Origin: an uncultured Sphingomonadales bacterium
Lineage (GTDB): Bacteria; Pseudomonadota; Alphaproteobacteria; Sphingomonadales; Rhodothalassiaceae
Direction: 5' to 3'
Assembly (NCBI GenBank): GCA_947499155.1
Contig: CANMND010000002.1
Span: 248,001 to 312,000, forward strand
DNA: 64,000 nt
Shown: in pieces, positions 25,761 through 34,186 of the stretch
Layout: every line of letters begins with the position of its first letter
How positions within the stretch are numbered: the stretch's first letter is position 1
Notes under the pieces: model-generated
What the model saw: only the letters and a program-made list of their open reading frames with translations
Database searches by the model: none
Told to the model about the DNA's origin: nothing
Position numbers and translations under genes: made by a program

Positions 25761-26417
25761 CTAGTTCTGACTTCTACTATCCGCGACATCTGTTCCGCCG
25801 TCGCGCAATGTTGTCAGCAGTCCGTTAAAGCCCCGGCGCTCAATAATTGATGCAAACTCGTCGCGTTGTGTGACTGCAAGGGAAATTCCTTCGACCTTGA
25901 TGTCCACAATCTGGAATTTGCCATTGACCTTGCGTACGCGCCAGTCTGCTGTGATCGGCTCCCCCTTGGGGCGCACGATGTTAGACCGGATAAACAGATC
26001 ACGCTTGCCGGCCGGGGCTGTACCCAGAACCACCAGTTTTTCATTACCATAGTCACCAATACGATTGGCAAAGCTGTTGATGATATAACTGGGAAACAGG
26101 CGCTGATATTCCCGAAGTTGATCAGGGGTCGCTGTTCTCATATGACGGCCAAGAACAAGCTTGGCAATAAAATCAACGTCGAAACCCTCATAAAGGAGGT
26201 CGCGAAATTCCTGCTGGCGTTCTGCTTCGGTTTTTGTGGAATCACTCCAGACTGCAACTGCGTCATTAGACAAGGTATCGATAAATGCGGTTGCACCTTC
26301 TGGGTCTTCAGCTGCTTCTTGTGCATGAGCACTGGTCATGAACAAGCCGATTAGAAGCACTGCAAACGCCATCGACATCATTTTTGGAAAAAGGGTAAAA
26401 CTTCTTTGCTCTGACAT
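25761..26417 (-). CDS. MlaC-like phospholipid-binding periplasmic protein
   Basis: A periplasmic carrier of the MlaC/toluene-tolerance Ttg2D family, which shuttles phospholipids from the outer to the inner membrane. The track ORF begins at 26630, but ATG 26417 gives a signal peptide (MMSMAFAVLLIGLFMTSAHAQ) and a 218-residue protein of normal size. The conserved FRDLLYEGFDVDFIAKLVLGRHMR and DWRVRKVNGKFQIVDIKVEGISLAVTQRDEF blocks are present. The other mla genes (mlaA, B, D, E, F) are not in the window. It is likely cotranscribed with dgcA. Confidence 0.88.
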   Translation of the reverse strand: MSEQRSFTLFPKMMSMAFAVLLIGLFMTSAHAQEAAEDPEGATAFIDTLSNDAVAVWSDSTKTEAERQQEFRDLLYEGFDVDFIAKLVLGRHMRTATPDQLREYQRLFPSYIINSFANRIGDYGNEKLVVLGTAPAGKRDLFIRSNIVRPKGEPITADWRVRKVNGKFQIVDIKVEGISLAVTQRDEFASIIERRGFNGLLTTLRDGGTDVADSRSQN

Positions 26418-26871
26418 ACCATGACCCTTGTTATTGACGTGGCCGGAGATCCGGCATGTGCACATTCTCATATTATTATGCAGCCGCATTGTGGCCCAAA
26501 CGTTATTCACTGTTCGTGTCTTTCCATAATTTGGAGCATATCTTTGCTCGTACGATAGTTGCCGCATCGGCTTCTTGTTATAGTAGGGATGAAGGGAAGT
26601 CCCAATTTGTTTCCCTTTTGCTACAGACAAATTTGAGGGAATCTAAAATTACATCATTAGTAGTCCCGGTTGCTCTGGTTAGTTAATCTGGGGACACAGT
26701 GCCACGGATGCCAGTTCTTGGCAGGTAAATTATGTGAGAACACACGCACTTTCCTTTCAATTCAAGACTCTTCCCTCTCATAAATTGCGGGCTGCCGAAT
26801 GAACTGCAGCCCGCATAACGATTTGTCAGGTTTTGCTGAACAAGTGATGAATTCAGCTCTGCTGATTCAGC
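26418..26871. other. Intergenic region upstream of mlaC
   Basis: These 454 bases separate the mlaC start from the symporter stop; both genes are on the minus strand. They hold the presumed mlaC promoter, a short GCCGGA-GA-TCCGGC inverted repeat near 26440-26455, and the hairpin at 26787-26814. The 76-codon plus-strand ORF 26456-26686 looks spurious. I see no RNA gene. Confidence 0.5.
26787..26814 (-). terminator. Hairpin downstream of the symporter gene
   Basis: GCGGGCTGC at 26787-26795 and GCAGCCCGC at 26806-26814 are a perfect 9-base inverted repeat with a 10-base loop, about 60 bases after the symporter stop. On the minus strand the following bases are AATTTA, so the T tract is poor. Confidence 0.55.
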
Positions 26872-28791
26872 TTATTCAGCAGGAGCCTTTTGTCTTTGTG
26901 GTTTCGTTCGTGCGATCTGACCGGATTTGACGCGGGCAAGATAGTCATCCAGCATCTTTTTGACCTCGCCTGACATGATGTAAAGGCCAATCATATTGGG
27001 AAATGCCATGGCAAGGATCATGGAATCTGCAAAGCCCATTACACTGTTAAGCTGCATGGACGATCCGATGATCAGGGTCGCCAAAAAGGCCAATTTAAAC
27101 ACGGTTCCGGCTTTTTTCTTGCTGGTACCCACAAGGAAGACGAAACAGCGTTCTCCATAATAATACCATGTGATGGATGTGGAGAAAGCAAACAGCAAAA
27201 CCGCAATGGACAGAACATAGGGGAACCAGGTGAAGACTGTCGCAAATGCCTTGGATGTGAGTGCAATGCCATCAGACACATCAGCGGTCAGATGCATATC
27301 CGTGATGATAATCACCAAGGATGTCATGGTGCAGATCACGACAGTATCAACGAAAGGCTCAAGCAGGGCGACCATGCCTTCGGCAACGGGTTCCTTGGTC
27401 TTGGCCGCAGAGTGGGCAATAGCGGCAGAACCCACGCCTGCCTCATTGGAGAAACTGGCACGTCTTAAGCCCTGCACCATCACGCCAATAAAGCCACCGG
27501 TAACACCTGTCGGTGAGAAGGCACCTTCGAAAATTGCCGAAAATGCATCGGGGATATGATGCGCATTGGTGATCAGAATTACAAGCGCTGCTCCCACATA
27601 AAGAATGCCCATAAATGGAACAAGGCGCTCTGTAACCTTCGTGATGGACTTAATACCGCCGATAATAACAAGACCGACAGCGACAGCGTACAGGCTACCA
27701 ACGATCCAGGGCTTGCCCTCAAAGAAGCTGCCTTCTCCGAAGATTCCAGGGACCATCACATTCATAAACTGCTGTGTGGACTGGTTGACCTGGAACATAT
27801 TGCCGGCCCCGAATGCACCGCCGATGCATAAAAGCGCAAACATGACGGCCAGTATTTTGCCAAGTTTTCCAAGCCCGCGTTTTTCAAGGCCGCGGGTGAG
27901 ATAATACATCGGACCGCCCGAGACGATCCCATTTTCGTCAATAGTACGATACTTAAGCCCCAGCGTACATTCGGTGAATTTGGATGTCATTCCAAACAGG
28001 CCAGCCAGAACCATCCAGAACGTGGCACCTGCACCACCGATAGAAATTGCAATTGCCACGCCTGCAATATTGCCAAGGCCAACCGTTCCAGAAAGCGCTG
28101 CGGTTAAAGCCTGAAAATGCGTGACTTCGCCGGGATCCGTGGGGTTGTCATACTTTCCGCTGACGATTCGCAGGGACTGGGCGAACCCGCGAAGATTGAT
28201 GAAGCCCATCTTAAACGTGAAAAAGACAGCGCCAAGCAGTAGCCAGAGAACGATAAACGGAAATCCAATGGCGCCATTATCAATATCTCTCACGAATATT
28301 CCGGCAGATACAGGCGTCAAAGATGCTTCAGCAATACTTGGGAGAGAAAGTGCAACATGCGTTCCCATATGTGTGGACTGGAGACCTAATGGCCCAAAGT
28401 CCTGTTCAAGGGCCGACGCAAGGTTTGCTGCAGTTTCGGTTCCATCTGTACCTTTCGCCAGTGACTGATGGCCCGCACAAACAGCACCGTCGCTATCTAT
28501 TTCATAAACGATCGATGTGCCGTTCATGCTCACTGTAAGTAGGTCGCCTTCGGCAATCTGATCGGAATTGAAGCCGATGCTGCCTTTAGACAATTCTCCG
28601 CCACCTCTTACCGGTATCGACATAAAGATAAAGTCGCTTACGGCGTTGGTTGCAGGACTGATGAAATCATCAATTGATTGAGCGAGGGTCTTTTCGGGTA
28701 CACAGACCGCCGTTACCGCAGATAACGCAGATTGTGAAAATCCGATCGCTGTAAACAGAGCCGCAAGTACGGCATAAAAACGTTTTGGCAT
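26872..28791 (-). CDS. Alanine/glycine:cation symporter (AGCS) with an inserted soluble domain
   Basis: Sodium- or proton-coupled amino acid importer. The family signature GLGNIAGVAIAISIGGAGATFWMVLAGLFGMTSKFTECTL and RRASFSNEAGVGSAAIAHSAAKT are intact with about ten membrane segments. It is 639 residues, longer than the usual 450-550. A signal-like segment (1-25) precedes the normal start (IDDFISPATNAVSDFIFMSIPV), then about residues 62-175 form a soluble insertion with two cysteines (C30 before, C105 inside) before GFPFIVLWLLLGAVFF. GGCGAGGAG supports the ATG. The gene is divergent from the methyltransferase gene. Confidence 0.88.
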   Translation of the reverse strand: MPKRFYAVLAALFTAIGFSQSALSAVTAVCVPEKTLAQSIDDFISPATNAVSDFIFMSIPVRGGGELSKGSIGFNSDQIAEGDLLTVSMNGTSIVYEIDSDGAVCAGHQSLAKGTDGTETAANLASALEQDFGPLGLQSTHMGTHVALSLPSIAEASLTPVSAGIFVRDIDNGAIGFPFIVLWLLLGAVFFTFKMGFINLRGFAQSLRIVSGKYDNPTDPGEVTHFQALTAALSGTVGLGNIAGVAIAISIGGAGATFWMVLAGLFGMTSKFTECTLGLKYRTIDENGIVSGGPMYYLTRGLEKRGLGKLGKILAVMFALLCIGGAFGAGNMFQVNQSTQQFMNVMVPGIFGEGSFFEGKPWIVGSLYAVAVGLVIIGGIKSITKVTERLVPFMGILYVGAALVILITNAHHIPDAFSAIFEGAFSPTGVTGGFIGVMVQGLRRASFSNEAGVGSAAIAHSAAKTKEPVAEGMVALLEPFVDTVVICTMTSLVIIITDMHLTADVSDGIALTSKAFATVFTWFPYVLSIAVLLFAFSTSITWYYYGERCFVFLVGTSKKKAGTVFKLAFLATLIIGSSMQLNSVMGFADSMILAMAFPNMIGLYIMSGEVKKMLDDYLARVKSGQIARTKPQRQKAPAE

Positions 28792-29143
28792 GAACTCCTC
28801 GCCTTGTTTAGTGCATTACCCCAGTAGCTGGTCCGCGTCATCGTAGTATCTTTACGCCGGAAGCTTTTCCCTTGGGGGAACGCACTCTTTTCAATTTAGC
28901 GGCGCATGCTAGCTACTTGCCATTATCAGTACAACAGAGCGACCACAAAATCGCCACAAAATTTCCAAACTCCAGAAGGCCACACAACCAACCAGCCGTG
29001 CAATCACAATTTTTTATATTATTCATAAAGAGTCGCTGCTCATTTTTACTCATGACCAGAAACATACACACAATAAACATATGGCAAGACATGCTGTTTT
29101 AAGTGTATGCTGTAATAATCTCTCCAATATGTAGGTGCGAGCC
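28792..29143. other. Divergent promoter region
   Basis: These 352 bases lie between the divergent symporter and methyltransferase genes and must contain both promoters. A TAATAAT sequence near 29113 could be a -10 element for the plus strand, but no good -35 is seen. I compared the symporter leader with a glycine riboswitch and did not find its conserved core. The middle (28940-29100) is AT-rich. Confidence 0.45.
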
Positions 29144-29902
29144 ATGGGAATGCTCTTTAAAAGTATCGTGCTCGGTGCAGCACTGGGACTTTTGACCCCT
29201 GTGTCGGCTATGGCTCAGGATTCGCGAATTGATGATAGTCTGGCATCACCGGCACGACCCACTGTCGACAAGGTACGTGATGCAACAAGAAAGCCGGCGG
29301 AACTTCTTAAGTTTGCAACGGTCACACCTGGAATGAAGGTTTTTGAATATGCTCCAGGGGGAGGTTGGTATTCAGAAGTGTTGTCACATTATCTGGGAGA
29401 TAAAGGCCATCTGGTCGCTTTTAACGACTCTGCCTTTTCAGCATTTTACAAGGATGAGGCCGATAAACGGTTTGGCGATAACCGATTGGCAAATGTGACC
29501 TATCTGGAAGGCAAGACCGACGAACTCATCCTTGATAATGGTACATTTGACGCGGCCTTGTTCATTCTTGCCTATCATGATCTTTATTTCAGGCCGGACG
29601 GGGCAGGGGCCTTGCCTGACCGTAGTCGTCTTTTAAAAGAAATATACAAGGCATTAAAGCCATCTGGTGTCCTGATCATCGTTGACCATGCGGCACGTCC
29701 TGGGACTGATCCACAAGACACAGGCGCAACTCTTCATCGGATAGACCCGCAGGCAGTCCAGCGAGAGGCGGAGGCCGCAGGATTTATGCTTTCATCAGAG
29801 GCGTCATTTCTGGCCAACCCCGATGATCCGAAAGATCACCCTTTCTGGGAGTTGGAAAAGGGCACAACAGATCGATTTGTTTATCGGTTCACAACCAGAT
29901 GA
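29144..29902 (+). CDS. Exported class I SAM-dependent methyltransferase-like protein
   Basis: A 252-residue protein with an N-terminal signal peptide (LFKSIVLGAALGLLTPVSAMAQ) followed by a Rossmann methyltransferase domain. VFEYAPGGGWYSEVLSHYLG stands where motif I is expected, and LKPSGVLIIVDHAARPG is motif post-III. It resembles predicted methyltransferases of the COG4798 type, which also carry signal peptides. Substrate is unknown. The ORF opens with a GTG at 29135, but ATG 29144 has AGGTG at good spacing. It is monocistronic and ends at a strong hairpin. Confidence 0.82.
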   Translation: MGMLFKSIVLGAALGLLTPVSAMAQDSRIDDSLASPARPTVDKVRDATRKPAELLKFATVTPGMKVFEYAPGGGWYSEVLSHYLGDKGHLVAFNDSAFSAFYKDEADKRFGDNRLANVTYLEGKTDELILDNGTFDAALFILAYHDLYFRPDGAGALPDRSRLLKEIYKALKPSGVLIIVDHAARPGTDPQDTGATLHRIDPQAVQREAEAAGFMLSSEASFLANPDDPKDHPFWELEKGTTDRFVYRFTTR

Positions 29903-29926
29903 ATTGGGCATGCTATTTTAATAAAT

Positions 29927-29966
29927 GACCATTGGCGGCGATTAAAAACGAACACCGCCAATGGTC
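29927..29966. terminator. Bidirectional terminator
   Basis: GACCATTGGCGG at 29927-29938 and CCGCCAATGGTC at 29955-29966 form a perfect 12-base inverted repeat with a 16-base loop, between the convergent methyltransferase and AhpD-like genes. T tracts are weak. Confidence 0.7.
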
Positions 29967-29980
29967 TGGATGCTTTCCCG

Positions 29981-30520
29981 TCACGCAAACTTCTTGAATG
30001 CGTCGTCTAACGGCGTTTTTGCGATGTGGTTTGTGTAGTTGCTGATGATTTTCTGGGACAAGCCCAAAATGATCTCTAGCAACTGCCTTTTGTTAAATCC
30101 GGCAGCGTAAAATGCCGCAATTTCCTCATGTGAGATATGACCACGTTTGCGGACGATACTTAACGTGGTGTCTTGCAAAACCTGTAGTTTTTCATTTGGC
30201 AAAGGAGCCTTGTCCCTCAAGGCTTCAATCAGGTCGTGATCGACCTTCATGGACTGCGCAATCATGCTATGGGCAGGCACGCAATAAGAGCAACCGTGCT
30301 CAACATTGATGCTTTGCCACACAACTGTGAGTTCTTCCGCATTGAACGAAGAGTTTGTAAAAAGCCCATGAAGCAACTGGTAGGCTTCCAAAATACCAGG
30401 AGCTTCCGCCAGAACGCCATGAAGATTCGGTATCATGCCGAATTCTTTTAAAGACCCTTCCAGAAGGGGTTTGCTGTCTTTCGGGGCGGAGTCTACATCG
30501 TGAATATGGAACGAGCTCAT
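29981..30520 (-). CDS. Carboxymuconolactone decarboxylase / AhpD-like protein
   Basis: A 179-residue alpha-helical protein with the redox motif GCSYCVPAHS (Cys77, Cys80, His84), as in AhpD-type alkylhydroperoxidases of the carboxymuconolactone decarboxylase family. Such proteins reduce peroxides or use the CxxC for electron transfer. It lies about 150 bases downstream of the AraC regulator on the same strand, and a YghU-type glutathione transferase is upstream of that; a common response to oxidants or electrophiles is plausible but inferred. Confidence 0.85.
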   Translation of the reverse strand: MSSFHIHDVDSAPKDSKPLLEGSLKEFGMIPNLHGVLAEAPGILEAYQLLHGLFTNSSFNAEELTVVWQSINVEHGCSYCVPAHSMIAQSMKVDHDLIEALRDKAPLPNEKLQVLQDTTLSIVRKRGHISHEEIAAFYAAGFNKRQLLEIILGLSQKIISNYTNHIAKTPLDDAFKKFA

Positions 30521-30671
30521 TGCCTGTCTTCCTTAATAGGGTGTCGTTTATCAAGTCCTCAGCGCATCACGGTCCCCGCGGATCGTCGGAACGCCGCAAC
30601 GCGCCTGATGAAAGACAAGTAGGGGTTGGCCAGTTCGTTTGCTTTGCAGATAAGTTCAATAAGTGTGCAAA

Positions 30672-31511
30672 TCAGCTCAATCTGAATTCCGTTGGGGATT
30701 GGCCGGTTTCTGCCTTGAACGCACGATTGAAAGCTGAAATGGAATTGAAGCCGGCCTGAAAGACAATCTCGGAGACAGGCAAGTCTTGCAGCTTCAACAG
30801 GGTTTTAGCCTTTTCGATTTTAAGCCGGGTCATGTATTTCCCCGGACTTTCCGAATAGACGTCACGAAATTTTCTCTTAAATGACGACAGACTCATGTGG
30901 CAAAGCTTTGCCAGCTCTTCCAGACCAAGATCAGTATAAAGATTGTTTTTAATGACGTCTTCAAACCGCGCGTAATAGGGTTTGAACATGGACGCAAGAA
31001 AGTCGACCTCTGAGGGTGCATCAAGCTTTCTGGTCATCAAAAGCACAAATTCCTTAAGCTTGTTCCCAATCAAAAGATCATCAGCAAGCTCAGGCGTTTC
31101 CAGAAGAATATTGATGCTGTCCCTGTAATGGCCAAGCAGGCGGCCTACCTCAACCTGCCTTAGATTATAGTCGTACATATGGGGAGATCTGATGGTCTCA
31201 ACATTAAAAAGGCATTGGAGTATGTCTGGATAAAGGAAGATGGCGATGGCCTCGCCACCCTCTTCAGAGTCATTTGGATAATTACTGCTCTCGTAAAAAT
31301 AATTCGTACATTTTGCGAGAAGCCCCATTTGAGGATTAACGTTAAACAGCTTGTTCTGATCGCGGACCCTGTATTCTCCCTTAGTAAAAAAAGCAAAGCA
31401 GGCCTCGTTCTCGTAATGATCGCGGGCCTGCCTTTTGAACGTCGGAAGTGACAGTTTTCTGAAGACCGCACGCCCTTTGTAGAGAATGGTTTTTTCATCC
31501 TCTCTCATCAT
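30672..31511 (-). CDS. AraC family transcriptional regulator
   Basis: A 279-residue regulator. The C-terminal 100 residues hold two helix-turn-helix motifs: LEELAKLCHMSLSSFKRKFRDVYSESPGKYMTRLKIEKAKTLL and VSEIVFQAGFNSISAFNRAFKAETGQSPTEFR. The N-terminal part is a probable sensor domain with cupin-like strands (YENEACFAFFTKGEYRV). It lies between the glutathione transferase gene (50 bases upstream, same strand) and the AhpD-like gene, and may control either. Effector unknown. Confidence 0.92.
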   Translation of the reverse strand: MMREDEKTILYKGRAVFRKLSLPTFKRQARDHYENEACFAFFTKGEYRVRDQNKLFNVNPQMGLLAKCTNYFYESSNYPNDSEEGGEAIAIFLYPDILQCLFNVETIRSPHMYDYNLRQVEVGRLLGHYRDSINILLETPELADDLLIGNKLKEFVLLMTRKLDAPSEVDFLASMFKPYYARFEDVIKNNLYTDLGLEELAKLCHMSLSSFKRKFRDVYSESPGKYMTRLKIEKAKTLLKLQDLPVSEIVFQAGFNSISAFNRAFKAETGQSPTEFRLS

Positions 31512-31561
31512 CAGCGTTAAGCCTTATAATTCACTTGCCGGACTGATCCAATGCTCAGCCA

Positions 31562-32404
31562 TTAATCCAGATCAGATGCATCATGTCTTTCTGCAAGTTG
31601 CAACTCTTCCTCACCCCAGGTCCGGTTAACACGTCGACCACGCTTAACTGCGGGTCTTTCGTCAATTTCTTGCGCCCAACGTGTTAGATGAGTGTATGTT
31701 TTCACATCCAGGAATTCGGCGGCATCATAAATTCTTCCCAGAACCATGGCGCCGTACCAGGGGAAGATGGCCATATCGGCAATGCTATACTCATCACCGC
31801 ACATAAAGCGGCGCTCTGCAAGATTTCGGTCCAGTACATCCAATTGCCGTTTGGCTTCCATGGCAAAGCGGTTGATCGGATATTCCAACTTCTCAGGGGC
31901 ATAGGCATAGAAATGGCCAAAACCTCCGCCAAGATAGGGAGCGCTTCCCATCTGCCAGAACAGCCATGACATGCACTCTGTCTTGCCTGCGGGATCCGTT
32001 GGCAAGAAGGCCCCAAATTTTTCTGCAAGATAAAACAGGATTGAACCGGATTCGAAAATCCGGATCGGGGATTTGCCACTATAATCAACCATGGCAGGGA
32101 TTTTGGAATTGGGATTAACCTCGACAAATCCGCTGCTGAATTGGTCGCCTTCTGTGATTTCAATCAACCAGGCATCATATTCAGCCCTGGTTTTGCCAAG
32201 GGCGAGAAGCTCTTCCAAACAGATGGTTACCTTCACACCATTGGGTGTTGCCAATGAGTAGAGCTGTAGTGGATGCTTGCCTTTTGGCAGATCTTTCTCA
32301 TGAGTTGGTCCAGCAATCGGACGATTGATATTGGCAAATTTACCACCGCTTTTATTATCCCAGGTCCACACTCGGGGCGGGATGTACTGTTTTTCTTCGC
32401 TCAT
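31562..32404 (-). CDS. yghU: Glutathione transferase-like disulfide-bond oxidoreductase (YghU type)
   Basis: A 280-residue Nu-class glutathione transferase. The long N-terminal extension YIPPRVWTWDNKSGGKFANINRPIAGPTHEKDLPKGKHPLQLYSLATPNGVKV is diagnostic of YghU/YfcG-like proteins, which reduce glutathionylated or organic disulfides with two glutathione molecules. The C-terminal helical domain (GDEYSIADMAIFPWYGAMVL) is present. It is not a maleylacetoacetate isomerase. The ATG has only a weak ribosome site. Confidence 0.9.
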   Translation of the reverse strand: MSEEKQYIPPRVWTWDNKSGGKFANINRPIAGPTHEKDLPKGKHPLQLYSLATPNGVKVTICLEELLALGKTRAEYDAWLIEITEGDQFSSGFVEVNPNSKIPAMVDYSGKSPIRIFESGSILFYLAEKFGAFLPTDPAGKTECMSWLFWQMGSAPYLGGGFGHFYAYAPEKLEYPINRFAMEAKRQLDVLDRNLAERRFMCGDEYSIADMAIFPWYGAMVLGRIYDAAEFLDVKTYTHLTRWAQEIDERPAVKRGRRVNRTWGEEELQLAERHDASDLD

Positions 32405-32501
32405 TTATGAATAGCCTTCTATCACTAACTTGGAAATCGAGAGGTTAGCATTAACAGCGCAACTTGCAAAAATCTCAATCATTACGCGCAGTTTCGTCAT
32501 A

Positions 32502-33356
32502 TTACCCGCGTACACCTGAGATATAGGCAGCCGTTAGTTCATGGGTAGGTGTTTCAAACAAATGTTGGCATTGTCCAAACTCCACCAGTGTACCGACACG
32601 TTCGGTCATCCAGAAAAATCCGGCATAATTGGCGACACGACGCGCCTGCGCCAGATTGTGGGTGACGATGACCACGGTATAGCGTCCGCTCAGGCGCATG
32701 ATCAGTTCTTCCACCACCCCTGATGATAGCGGGTCAAGAGCACTGCAAGGCTCATCCATTAAAAGGATTTCCGGCTCCAGGACCAGCGCCCTGGCGATAC
32801 ACAGGCGTTGTTGTTGGCCGCCGGACAAGGAAAGGGCGGACGTATCAAGCCTGTCGGACACTTCCTCCCATAGGCCCACATCCCTTAATGCCTTTTCAAT
32901 CTTGTGCTGACGGACTTTACGTTCACGAACGCCGTGTTCCTTAAGTGGCAAGTCCAGATTACGCCAAATGGATAGGGGAAAAGGGTTAGGCTTTTGAAAA
33001 ATCATCCCAATACGTCGCCTGAGCTTTAATGTATCCACGCGGTCGTGCAGCAGGTCCACACCATCAAACAGGATATGGCCACTCACACGCGCATCTTCAT
33101 GATGGTCCGTTAGTCTGTTCAAGGTGGAAAGAAAACTGGTTTTGCCACAACCCGATGGACCGATCAGGGCCGTGATGCAGCCCTTGTGGATATCAAGTGA
33201 GACCCGCGACAAAACAGTTTTATTGCCATATCCGACGCTTAAGTCCTGAATGCGCAACACCGGCTCGGGAATGCAGCATGGCGCACCCTGCTCAATTTCT
33301 CCCAAGGTGTAGGGGACAGTTTTGTCCGTGTAAGTCGCCTGTGATCGTTTGTTCAT
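32502..33356 (-). CDS. pstB: Phosphate ABC transporter ATP-binding protein PstB
   Basis: ATPase of the high-affinity phosphate importer. Walker A is GPSGCGKTSFL, the signature is LSGGQQQRLCIARALVLEPEILLMDEPCSALDP, and the PstB-type YTVVIVTHNLAQARRVANYAGFFWM follows. The ATG at 33356 overlaps the pstA stop (ATGA), so I shortened the track ORF. The 284-residue protein has about 30 extra residues before the ATPase core. Last gene of the DoxX-to-pstB operon; no phoU follows. Confidence 0.95.
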   Translation of the reverse strand: MNKRSQATYTDKTVPYTLGEIEQGAPCCIPEPVLRIQDLSVGYGNKTVLSRVSLDIHKGCITALIGPSGCGKTSFLSTLNRLTDHHEDARVSGHILFDGVDLLHDRVDTLKLRRRIGMIFQKPNPFPLSIWRNLDLPLKEHGVRERKVRQHKIEKALRDVGLWEEVSDRLDTSALSLSGGQQQRLCIARALVLEPEILLMDEPCSALDPLSSGVVEELIMRLSGRYTVVIVTHNLAQARRVANYAGFFWMTERVGTLVEFGQCQHLFETPTHELTAAYISGVRG

Positions 33357-34186
33357 GATACAACTAGCCTTCGTTTGAACCATCTATCCACCATGCCTTG
33401 TGCCAGAATGCTGAGGGTCATAATCAGGATCACCAGTACCAGCGCCGAGGCGTACGCAGCAGTATCGCCGCCTGTCACATTCATGGATAAATCATAGATA
33501 TGCACCGATAGTGCCCGACCGGAATCCAGGAGTGATCCGGGCATGCGGTCGACATAGCCACTTGTATAGAGAAGCGCCGCTGTCTCTGCCGTCGCGCGCC
33601 CAAGTCCCAAAATCAGGCCTGCAACAAGTGCAGGGCGCGCACCCGGCAATATAATGTGCCAGATCGCTGCACTTTTGGTCATGCCCAGTGAAAGCGCACC
33701 GCGGCGCCAATCGTTATTGACTGCGCGAAGTCCGGATTCACAAGTCCGTACAAATATCGGCAAAATCATGCAGGCAAGCGTGAGGCCGCCGGACAACAGT
33801 GAAAAGCCCATTCCAAGATAGATACTGAAGAAAGCATTGCCAAAAAGCCCGTAGACGATAGAGGGTACCCCAGCCAGAATATCCAGTACGATACCGGTAT
33901 TATTGGCAAAGCGACTATTTACCGGGGCAAATTCCGATAGCCATACCGCAACACTTAGGCCAATGGGCAGGGCCACAACAAGGGCAATCAGCAAAATCCA
34001 GAAGGTAGATACCAATATGGGGGCGATGCCACCCGCGCGTCCGGCATTTTCAGGTGCGGAAAACAAAAAGGTCCAGGAAATGTGCGGCAGACCCTCTGTC
34101 ACCACGTCTCCCAAAACCCACAGCAAAGACAACACCACCAGGAAGGCACAAGTGGACATGCTCCAGGCAAACAAGCGGTCAGCCAT
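33353..34186 (-). CDS. pstA: Phosphate ABC transporter permease PstA
   Basis: A 277-residue inner-membrane permease with six predicted membrane helices. The conserved cytoplasmic loop ESGLRAVNNDWRRGALSLGMTKSAAIWHIILPGARPALVAGLILGLGRATAETAALLYT identifies PstA. AAGGAG precedes the ATG. It overlaps pstC by eight bases and pstB by four. Confidence 0.95.
   Translation of the reverse strand: MADRLFAWSMSTCAFLVVLSLLWVLGDVVTEGLPHISWTFLFSAPENAGRAGGIAPILVSTFWILLIALVVALPIGLSVAVWLSEFAPVNSRFANNTGIVLDILAGVPSIVYGLFGNAFFSIYLGMGFSLLSGGLTLACMILPIFVRTCESGLRAVNNDWRRGALSLGMTKSAAIWHIILPGARPALVAGLILGLGRATAETAALLYTSGYVDRMPGSLLDSGRALSVHIYDLSMNVTGGDTAAYASALVLVILIMTLSILAQGMVDRWFKRRLVVS

Noticed and set aside
26456-26686. 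76-residue plus-strand ORF in the mlaC upstream region
   Set aside because: Odd composition and no family; lies in the presumed mlaC promoter.
28792-28960. Glycine riboswitch before the amino acid symporter
   Set aside because: Such riboswitches precede some AGCS genes, but the conserved core was not found in the minus-strand leader.
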